Shown: positions 33,860-42,299 of the stretch, piece after piece | Position numbering within the stretch: position 1 is the first letter of the stretch | Layout of the letters: each line of letters starts with the position of its first letter | From: Palaemon carinicauda | Lineage: Eukaryota > Arthropoda > Malacostraca > Decapoda > Palaemonidae | Direction: 5' to 3' | Assembly (NCBI RefSeq): GCF_036898095.1 | Contig: NC_090745.1 | Span: 87,126,748 to 87,190,747, forward strand | DNA: 64,000 nt | Notes under the pieces: model-generated | What the model saw: only the letters and a program-made list of their open reading frames with translations | Database searches by the model: none | Told to the model about the DNA's origin: nothing | Translations under genes and position numbers: made by a program

Positions 33860-34703
33860 ATGGCTGACCCTTCCCCTGTATATAGAAAATGTGCTAAAGA
33901 CTGTAACAGGCGCCATCCAAAGGCTTCCATCGATCCCCACTCTATTTGTATTAATTGTAGGGGTAAAATTTGTCAATTAGGGGATCAATGCGATGAATGT
34001 GTCATTTTGTCAGAATATGAGTGGTTAGAGTATGAAAAATATACTTGTAAACTTGAGAGAGATAGGGTAAGAAGAAGCTCTTCTCGTTCTCAAGAATTTT
34101 CCTCTTCCCATGTCCCTGAACCTTTTCCTCCCCATGTAGTAGTAGTTTCAGAACCCCCTACTAGCACTAACGAACCTTCACTTAAAGACATGATGAAGGC
34201 TATTCATGCTCTTGGTGCAAAGGTCGAATCGCTGGCTACGGATAGAAACCAGCTTATGTCCGATGTGAAGTTTTTAAAACGTGAAAGTGTTAGTGCGAAA
34301 AGTGTTAAAAATGTGTTCAGTGTTGTGGAGGGTTCGTCTGTTCGTACTTGCCGCTCACCCAGTCCGAGACCTCTTTCAAGCTCCCAACCCCTGGGAGAAG
34401 GAATGTCACAAGACCAAAGGGAGTGATAGGTATTAAACCACGAACAGACGTTCCCTCACGAGTTGCAGATGTTGCTCCTCACGATCGTCCTTATTATAAG
34501 AGAGACGAGACTAAGTTCTCCTCGTCCTCCGATGACGTTCATGTTAGTAAGAAATCCTGGCGTCAGGTTTCACGACCTCTTTAGAGGAAATTGGTTCCTT
34601 CAGAACAAAGCCAACGTCCTGGCTGCAGTCACTGGAGCAGCCCGGAACGTATACCTTCATCAGAGGAAGGTTCGCCTGCTAAACGCTCTTTTTTAACGTC
34701 ATA
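33860..34703 (+). pseudogene. C gag, N-terminal part
   Basis: ATG at 33860 (MADPSPVYRKC). Cys pattern CAKDCNRRHPKASIDPHSIC, CRGKIC, CDEC as in B and C2; then SR-rich RVRRSSSRSQEF, SLKDMMKAIHALGAKVE and RSPSPRPLSSS. A frameshift lies near 34390 and a TAG at about 34582 (before RKLVPSEQ). The ORF is then cut by A2 at 34704 and resumes at 49138. Confidence 0.8.
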
Positions 34704-34895
34704 TTGTTCCGTAACCGAAATACAAACCACGCTATTTACATTGGGTTTACCTTTTAGCGTAGCTGAAATGGCGAGCCATTAGAATTTAACGAGGGTGTAT
34801 TACCCCCGCGCTAGTTAGCGGGGGGGTAGGCGAGTGGTAGCTAGCTACCCCTCCCCCCCTCACACACCGGTGAATGCTTCACTTTCACTTTTGTC
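34704..34895 (+). repeat. A2 5' inverted terminal repeat
   Basis: Inverted match to 48945-49137 and to the A1 termini; includes CTACCCCTCCCCC and the GTAGCTAGCTAC palindrome. Confidence 0.9.
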
Positions 34896-35399
34896 TCGGA
34901 CATGGATAGACGTCTCTGTCTTTGTCCTCGCTTGGCAGCCATTGTTTGTTTTGTCTTTACTTAATCACTTACTTTTCTTTTACTCAATATATATGTAAAC
35001 ATTTTCTCATGTTTATGTATATATTTGAGTATAGAAATCAGTAAGTTTCCTTTTCAGAGTTTGTGCTTGTGTGTGTAGTGTACGATATCTCCGTGGAGCC
35101 CTCGGCAGTTAGGCCACCATGGTGTAATTTCATGGGTCGCGATCGAGTTTGACTTCGGTCTTTCTCTCTCTCTCTCTTGAGGTCGTTCACCCTTTTACTA
35201 CGTTACTACGCCTTTTGTAGCTTCCTTCCCGTGTGGGGGGGTTGCTACGCCGTACGTTTTGTCTCAATTAGTTTATGAATCTAATTGTATTTGTTGTTTT
35301 TTCAGCTTTGTAGAACGATTCCTTTCGGGGTTTTCGTTCTTTCTTTAGTGTTCATTCATTTTTAAATTACATAATTACATAGTTACATAATTATAATTG
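34896..35399 (+). other. A2 leader before the B insertion
   Basis: Non-coding, T-rich. Corresponds to the untranslated leader of the A family; it continues after B at 42141. Confidence 0.5.
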
Positions 35400-35590
35400 T
35401 TATTTTTCAATATTAAACTTACCCGATAATCATGTAGCTGTCAACTCCGTTGCCCGACAGAATTCTATGGAGGGATACGCCAGCTATCACAATACTAGAA
35501 GGGGGTGTACTTACCAGCGCCACCTGTGGCCAGGTACTCAAGTACTTCTTGTTGACACCTCCTCAATTATTCCTCTGTCGTGCTTCCGGC
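35400..35590 (+). repeat. B 5' inverted terminal repeat
   Basis: Inverted match to 41930-42140, nearly identical (GCCCGACAGAATTCTATGG, CCACCTGTGGCCAGGTACTC). Confidence 0.93.
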
Positions 35591-35785
35591 AAGACGTTCT
35601 GGGATACGCTTATGATCTTCGAGTTTGTTCACGGCTAATTGGTGAAGTATTCTCTCAGATTTCGGCTGTCGCATTACTGGAAACCTTCTTATATTAGCTA
35701 GATAGCTTTTATATAGTCCTGATTAACGGTTAACGATCTTTTGCTTGATTTTGGAAACCCCTTTGGCTAACTCTTTGGATTCAAG

Positions 35786-38457
35786 ATGTCTGACATTTCG
35801 CAAGCCCCCTCCCATAGACGATGTAGGTCTTGCAATAGGCGTATTCCAAAGGCCTCGGTAGATCCTCACACCGCTTGTTCTGACTGTAGGGACAGGCCCT
35901 GTCAGTTAGAAAATCGATGTGAGGAATGCGCCGGACTTTCGGAACTGGAATTTGTCCGTCTTTTAAAATATTCATCTAAGTTAGAGAGAGGTAGAGTTAG
36001 GAGGAGTTCTTCTCACTCTTCAATGTTTTCCTCACCTCATGATCCCCTACCTTTTCCTACCCCTGTAGTGGCTACCCCCGAACCTACTGTTTGCCCTCCG
36101 CCTGATATGTCTGTTGTTTTGCGTGCTATTCAGGCCTTAGGCGATAAAGTAGAGTCAGTGGTAATTGACCATAAGTCTCTGATGGCCGAAGTTAAGGAAC
36201 TTAAGGTCAAGAGTGCAGTGGGTGGAGTTAGTGCCAGTGCTGTGACGAGTGCTAGTGTCAGTGCAGTGCCAAGTGCTAGTGTCAGTGCCAGTGTGGTGCG
36301 TGAGGATTCTTCTGTGCGAGCCAGTCGTCCTCCCAGTCCGGGACCTCTTGCAAGCTCCCATGCCCAGGGGAGAAGCAATGTCGAAGGGCATAAGGGTTCG
36401 GCAGGCCTTGTTAGGCGCACAGAAGTTTCCTCGGTGGTTGCGGGCGTGTCTTCCAAAGACCGTCACTCCCACCCGCAGACGATTGAGCCCATCTTTTTCT
36501 CGTCCGCTGATCATCTGTCAGGGAAGAAACGTTGGTCTCAGGTCTCGAGACCACTTAAACGCAGAGTCCAGTCCACGAGTGCTCAACCAGGTTGCAGTCA
36601 TTGGCTCAGCTCTGACTCGCCGCAGTCATCTGTCGACTGCACTCCGCCCAAGAGGAGTAAGGTTCTGCCACAACAGAGCTCGACTGTCGACCCTAAGTGG
36701 ACTCTACTACAGTCCATGCAAGCACAGCTTTCGGACTTGATGCGTGAGTGTCGGGCTGAGAGTGTTGCTTCTCCGCCTCCGCCTACACTCCCTCCGCCTG
36801 CGCTCGCTCCGCCTGCGCTCGCTCCGCCTGCGCTTGCTCCGCCTGATCGTAGTACCACCTGCCAGGCGTACGATGTTGAGCCACGGTCTGAGTTTGCTGT
36901 TCCCAGTGGTGTTCAGCCTCCGCCTTCTTTAAGGCAACCTTTGCTATGGGATCAGGAGGATTATACCTCTCTTCCTCCGCCTCCCTTTGCTGCTCCACCA
37001 GTGGGGCAACTCTTGGCTGAGGTACAACAACCTCTCCCGTCCATGAGTCAGTCTCCTCAGCTCTCGCTGCAGCGAGCTCAACCATCCACAAGGCAAGCTC
37101 CACTACACCTTGGCCTTGCGCCTCAGGAGCCTCAGCTTGCGAGACATTTACCTTGTTCTGCGCAGCCTCAACCTCATCACGCTCCGCTCACACCACAGGA
37201 ACAGGAACTTGCTGCTCCGCTTCCACCAACCGCTCAGCAAGCGCAATCCTTGGGTTCAACCGCTCATGCTAGGAGTCAGCCTCCTCCACCCATGCGCCTT
37301 CCTTCTGCTTCGTCTGCTATTCAGCCTTTGCAGTCTGAGCCTCAGGTTCTCCCTCAACAGTTACTTGTAGAGGAAACCACTACTATTGTTCCTACTCGTT
37401 CTGACTCTGCTGTTCAGCATTCTTGTCCCTATACCTTCGCTACACTCTGGTGATGAGGCGTCTGATGATGAGGAGGCACACCTGGATCCCTCATCAGACT
37501 TGGATGAATCCAAGCCTTCTCCACAGTCTATTGACTTTCGTAAGGTCTTGGTTCTGCTTAGGGAGGTTTACCCAGACCACTTTGTCTCTGCTATTCCCCG
37601 CTCTCCGCCATCTGAGTTTTCGCTGGGCATACAACAAGCTAAGTCCTCCTATACTAAGCTAGTCCTAGCAAGGTCCTCTAAGAGAGCATTAAGGATCTTA
37701 GGGGAGTGGCTGCAGTCTAAGCAACACCTAGGCAAGACTTCTTTCATGTTCCCGCCGACCAAGCTCACTTCGAAAGCGAGCGTTTGGTATGCCACAGGAG
37801 AAGCACCAGGCTTGGGAGTACCTGCCTCTGCCCAGGCTGACTTCTCAAGTCTGGTGGACTCGCCTCGGAGAACTGCAATGAGGCGCTCTAAGGTTTGCTG
37901 GACCTTCTCAGACCTTGATCACTTACTGAAAGGACTGTTTAGAGCATTTGAGATGTTCAACTTTCTTGACTGGTGCCTGGGGGCCCTCAGCAAGAAGACC
38001 TCTCCTGCGGACAAGGATTCTGCCATGCTATTAATGTCCTGCATGGATAAGGCCATTAGGGATGGATCTGGTGAGCTTGCGTCGATGTTTGTATCAGGGG
38101 TTTTTGAAGAAAAGGGAACAGCTGTGTACCTTCCTTTCCTCCAGCATTACACCTTGCCAAAGGTCACAACTCCTTTTTGCTCCGCTCTCGAAGTTCCTCT
38201 TCCCTGAAGAGCTGGTTAAGGACTTGTCTGCTGCCCTGATACAAAAGGACACACACGATCTTGTAGCCTCATCGGCTCGTAAGTCTAAGGTTACTACCTC
38301 AGTCCCCAAGACTTATCGCTCACCAGTGGCTGATACCCCTGCGACGAGGTTCATACCGCCCTTTCGTGGTAGAGCCCCCAGCCGAGGAAGCTCCCGTCCA
38401 GACTCTTTCAGGAGCAAGTCCAGGAAAGGCTCCAGGACATCTAAAGGTAAACACTGA
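35786..38457 (+). pseudogene. B gag-like ORF1 (two frame slips)
   Basis: ATG at 35786 (MSDISQAPSHRRC). N-terminal Cys cluster CRSCNRRIPKASVDPHTAC, CRDRPC, CEEC; then SR-rich RVRRSSSHSS, a possible coiled coil (LRAIQALGDKVESVV), a Pro/Gln/Leu-rich middle with PALAPP repeats, an acidic stretch GDEASDDEEAHLD and a folded C-terminal part (RSPPSEFSLG, TKLVLARSSKRALRILGEWL, LLKGLFRAFEMFNFLDWCLG, MDKAIRDGSGELA), ending in a basic RGSSRPDSFRSKS tail. The reading frame slips near 37440 and in a T5 run at about 38100. The C-terminal block is conserved in C and C2 and is likely the capsid. Confidence 0.82.
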
Positions 38458-40516
38458 CTCTCCGCATCTCCAGACAGCAGTAGGAGCCAGGCTCAAGATC
38501 TTCTGGCGAGCCTGGGAGAAGAGAGGTGCAGACGCCCAGTCTGTCAGTTGGCTGAGGAACGGTTACAGGATTCCATTCTGCCTCAAACCACCTCTGACCA
38601 CATCACCCATCAACCTCTCTCCCAACTACAAAGAAGAGGACAAGAGGCTAGCATTGCACCAGGAGGTGTCGCTACTTGTGCAGAAGAAGGCAGTGGTTAT
38701 AGTCCGGGACCATCAATCCCCGGGCTTCTACAACCGTCTCTTTCTTGTGGCCAAGAAGACAGGAGGTTGGAGACCGGTGCTGGACGTCAGCGCGCTCAAC
38801 GCGTATGTCACCAAGCAGACGTTCACGATGGAGACGACGAAGTCGGTCTTAGCAGCGGTCAGGCAGGAGGACTGGATGGTCTCGTTGGACTTGAAAGATG
38901 CCTACTTTCACGTTCCTATTCATCCAGACTCCCAACCTTTCCTGAGATTCGTTTTCGGAAAGGTTGTCTACCAATTCCAAGCCCTGTGTTTTGGCCTAAG
39001 CACAGCTCCTATGGTCTTTACTCATCTGATGAGGAATATAGCAAAATTCCTACACTTATCGGACATCAGAGCCTCCCTCTACTTGGACGACTGGCTGTTG
39101 AGAGCCTCCTCGAGTCGTCGCTGTCTGGAGAATCTCAATTGGACTTTAGACTTAATCAGAGAACTGGGTCTATTAGTCAACATAGAAAAGTCTCAACTCA
39201 TTCCCTCCCAATCCATTGTGTACCTGGGAATGGAGATTCGGAGTCAGGATTTTCGGGCTTTTCCTTCGGCCCCCAGGATAAGCCAAGCCCTAGAGTGCAT
39301 CATGAGCATGCTGAAGAGGAGCAGTTGCTCGGTGAGACAGTGGATGAGTCTCACAGGGACCCTTTCATCACTGGCCCTGTTCGTCGAGCTAGGGAGACTC
39401 CACCTCCGCCCTCTTCAATTCCATCTTGCAGCTCATTGGGACAAGGGTTCGACTCTCGAAGCAGTCTCTATCCCAATCACCCAAGAGATGAAGACCACTC
39501 TCCTGTGGTGGAAGCACAACCTCCTTCTCAGGGAGGGTCTATCGTTGGCTTTTCAGACCCCCAATCTTCATCTCTTCTCAGATGCATCGGACTCGGGCTG
39601 GGGTGCGACCTTGAACGGACGGGAATGCTCGGGAATGTGGAACGAAGAACAGGGATTACTCCACATCAACTGCAAGGAGCTACTAGCAGTTCATTTAGCC
39701 CTGTTGCACTTCAAGTCCCTCCTGCTAGGCAAAGTGGTGGAGGTGAACTCAGACAATACCACAGCCTTGGCTTACATCTCCAAGCAAGGAGGGACCCATT
39801 CGAGGAGCCTATACGAGATCGCAAGGGACCTCCTCTTTTTGTCAAGAGGTCTAAACCTCACTCTGGTCACGAGGTTCATTCAGGGCGATATGAACGTCTC
39901 AGCAGATCGCCTAAGCAGAAGGAATCAGGTCATTCCCACGGAATGGACCCTCCACAAGAGTGTGTGCAACAGACTTTGGACCTTGTGGGGTCAACCTACC
40001 ATAGATCTGTTTGCCACCTCCATAACCAAGAGACTTCCGCTGTACTGTTCCCCTGTTCCAGACCCTGCAGCAGTTCATGTGGATGCTTTTCTACTGAACT
40101 GGTCCCATCTCGACCTGTACGCATTCCCACCGTTCAAGATAATAAACAAAGTTCTGCAGAAATTCCTCTCGCACGAAGGGACACGGCTGACGCTGGTTGC
40201 TCCCCTTTGGCCTGCAAGAGAATGGTTCACAGAGGTACTTCAATGGCTAGTCGACATCCCCAGGACTCTACCTCTAAGAGTGGACCTTCTACGTCAACCT
40301 CACGTAGACAGGTTGCACCCAAACCTCCACGCTCTTCGGCTGACTGCCTTCAGACTGTCGAAAGATTCGCTAGAGCTAGAGGCTTTTCGAAGGAGGCAGC
40401 CAGTGCGATTGCCAGAGCGAGAAGGGTTTCCACTCGTAGAGTCTACCAGTCTAAGTGGGAGGTCTTCCGAAGCTGGTGTAGAGCCAATTCAATATCCTCT
40501 ACCAATACCTCTGTGA
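38366..40516 (+). CDS. B reverse transcriptase, RNase H and FPPF domain (intact)
   Basis: 716 codons, start uncertain because it overlaps the gag end. RT motifs: GFYNRLFLVAKKTGGWRPVL, DLKDAYFHVPIH (about residue 173), LCFGLSTAPMVF, YLDDW (about 238, catalytic). RNase H: LFSDASDSGWG (about 405), INCKELLAV, NSDNTTALAYISKQGG, NVSADRLSRR (about 512), the full D-E-D-D set. Then TIDLFATS (about 545), PVPDPAAVHVDAF, YAFPPF (about 584) and LVAPLWPAREWF, the block found in other DIRS elements at the proposed methyltransferase position. No inactivating change seen. The last 65 codons overlap YR in another frame. Confidence 0.92.
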   Translation: MVEPPAEEAPVQTLSGASPGKAPGHLKVNTDSPHLQTAVGARLKIFWRAWEKRGADAQSVSWLRNGYRIPFCLKPPLTTSPINLSPNYKEEDKRLALHQEVSLLVQKKAVVIVRDHQSPGFYNRLFLVAKKTGGWRPVLDVSALNAYVTKQTFTMETTKSVLAAVRQEDWMVSLDLKDAYFHVPIHPDSQPFLRFVFGKVVYQFQALCFGLSTAPMVFTHLMRNIAKFLHLSDIRASLYLDDWLLRASSSRRCLENLNWTLDLIRELGLLVNIEKSQLIPSQSIVYLGMEIRSQDFRAFPSAPRISQALECIMSMLKRSSCSVRQWMSLTGTLSSLALFVELGRLHLRPLQFHLAAHWDKGSTLEAVSIPITQEMKTTLLWWKHNLLLREGLSLAFQTPNLHLFSDASDSGWGATLNGRECSGMWNEEQGLLHINCKELLAVHLALLHFKSLLLGKVVEVNSDNTTALAYISKQGGTHSRSLYEIARDLLFLSRGLNLTLVTRFIQGDMNVSADRLSRRNQVIPTEWTLHKSVCNRLWTLWGQPTIDLFATSITKRLPLYCSPVPDPAAVHVDAFLLNWSHLDLYAFPPFKIINKVLQKFLSHEGTRLTLVAPLWPAREWFTEVLQWLVDIPRTLPLRVDLLRQPHVDRLHPNLHALRLTAFRLSKDSLELEAFRRRQPVRLPEREGFPLVESTSLSGRSSEAGVEPIQYPLPIPL

Positions 40517-41415
40517 CCCAAATAGCTGACTTCCTTCTACATCTTAGGAATGAGAGATCCCTTTCAGCCCCTACGATTAAAGGATATAGGAGTATGTTGG
40601 CTTCAGTTCTCCGCCACAGAGGTTTGGACCTTTCTTCCAACAAGGACCTTCAAGACATTCTTAAGTCTTTTGAGACGTCTAAAGAGCGTCGTCTATCCAC
40701 TCCAGGCTGGAACCTAGATGTAGTCTTAAGGTTCCTTATGTCTCCTAGGTTCGAACCTCTCCAGTCAGCTTCCTTCAAGGACCTTACCCTCAAGACTCTC
40801 TTTCTCGTCTGCCTTGCAACAGCTAAGAGAGTCAGTGAGGTTCATGCCTTCAGCAAGAACATTGGTTTCACGACCGAATCTGCAACATGTTCTTTTCAGC
40901 TTGGATTCCTAGCAAAGAACGAACTTCCTTCACGTCCTTGGCCTAGATCGTTTGAAATACCTAGCCTCTCCAACATGGTAGGTAACGAACTAGAGAGAGT
41001 TCTTTGCCCTGTCAGAGCTCTCAAATTTTATCTTAAGAGGTCTAAACCTCTTCGAGGACAGTCAGAAGCCTTATGGTGTGCCATCAAGAAACCTTCGAGG
41101 CCCATGTCCAAGAATGGGGTTTCATATTATATAAGGCTTCTGATTAGAGAAGCCCACTCTCACTTAAAGGAGGAAGACCTTGCATTGCTGAAGGTAAGGA
41201 CCCACGAAGTAAGAGCCGTAGCTACTTCGATGGCCTTTAATAAAAACCGTTCTCTGCAGAGCATAATGGATGCAACCTATTGGAGGAGCAAGTCAGTGTT
41301 TGCATCATTTTATCTGAAAGATGTCCAGTCTCTTTACGAGAACTGCTACACCCTGGGACCATTCGTAGCAGCGAGTGCAGTAGTAGGTGAGGGCTCAGCC
41401 ACTACATTCCCTTAA
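40230..41415 (+). CDS. B tyrosine recombinase (intact)
   Basis: Read in the frame one base behind RT; this frame is open from 38548 (955 codons) but only the part after about 40230 is recombinase. Core-binding part: LQTVERFARARGFSKEA, RRVYQSKWEVFRSWC, TIKGYRSMLASVLRHRGLDL. Catalytic residues: Arg in TAKRVSEVHAF (about 40827), HxxR in THEVRAVATS (41202), Tyr in FASFYLKDV (41311). Ends TTFP and stop at 41413-41415. Translation probably needs re-initiation or frameshifting from the RT ORF. It integrates the circular cDNA and leaves no target duplication. Confidence 0.93.
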
Positions 41416-41811
41416 TCCCATAACCTTTTTTAACCTTTCTCTTGAATGCTTTTATTGTTGTTTTTATGGTTGTTACGGTAGGCTAAGAAGCCTTCCGCAT
41501 CCTTTTGATTTGGCGGGTGGTCTATTCATTCTTGAGAAGCCCCTGGGTTAGAGGTTTTGTAGAGGTCCTTTAGTAGGGGTTGCAACCCCATATACTTTGG
41601 CACCTTTGGGTTGATTCAGCCTCCAAGAGGAACGCTGCGCTCAGTAAGGAAGACGAACTTAAAAAAGAGGCAGAGTAACGGTTCAATTCGACTTCCTTAC
41701 CAGGTACTTATTATTTCATTGTTATTTGAGATAACTGTTATATGAAATATGGGATACTTAGCTATCCTTTAATCTTGTACACTGGTTTTCACCCACCCCC
41801 CTGGGTGTGAA

Positions 41812-41904
41812 TCAGCTACATGATTATCGGGTAAGTTTAATATTGAAAAATGTTATTTTTATTAGTAAAATAAATTTTTGAATATACTTACCCGATAATC
41901 ATGA
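41812..41904 (+). repeat. B internal complementary region
   Basis: First half complements the left end (TGATTATCGGGTAAGTTTAA), second half the right end (AAATTTTTGAATATACTTAC). Confidence 0.9.
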
Positions 41905-41924
41905 TTTAATCGACCCTCCCTTCC

Positions 41925-42140
41925 TCCCCAGAGAGAACCAGTGGACCGAGGAATAATTGAGGAGGTGTCAACAAGAAGTACTTGAGTACCTGGCCACAGG
42001 TGGCGCTGGTAAGTACACCCCCTTCTAGTATTGGGATAGCTGGCGTATCCCTCCATAGAATTCTGTCGGGCAACGGAGTTGACAGCTACATGATTATCGG
42101 GTAAGTATATTCAAAAATTTATTTTACTAATAAAAATAAC
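41925..42140 (+). repeat. B 3' inverted terminal repeat
   Basis: See the 5' repeat. Confidence 0.93.
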
Positions 42141-42299
42141 ATAATTCTGTGTTGGTTACTGCTCTCCTTCCGTGAGTGTAAGTGGTTGTGAGGGCACGTG
42201 CCTGTTGTGTAATTCTTGTGTTCCTTTCCCTCGGGATTCCTCTTCGGAGCCTTCCCGGGGGAATGAATGTGTACTAATGATTTTTGTTTTATTTTTTTA

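Larger units (their letters stand above)
35400..42140 (+). mobile_element. DIRS-like element B (innermost of the nest, best preserved)
   Basis: 6.7 kb. Left terminus TATTTTTCAATATTAAAC; right terminus ends ATTTTACTAATAAAAATAAC; ICR 41812-41904 complementary to both. Terminal repeats differ at one visible position over about 155 bp. Gag (35786-38457, two single-base frame slips), RT/RNase H/FPPF ORF (38366-40516, intact) and YR (intact to 41415) overlap as in canonical DIRS elements. It is inserted in the leader of A2. Possibly active or recently active if the gag slips are assembly errors. Confidence 0.92.

Noticed and set aside
36130..36514. Minus-strand frames over B gag rich in Thr/Ala/Leu
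   Set aside because: Antisense shadows of the SASV-rich gag segment.
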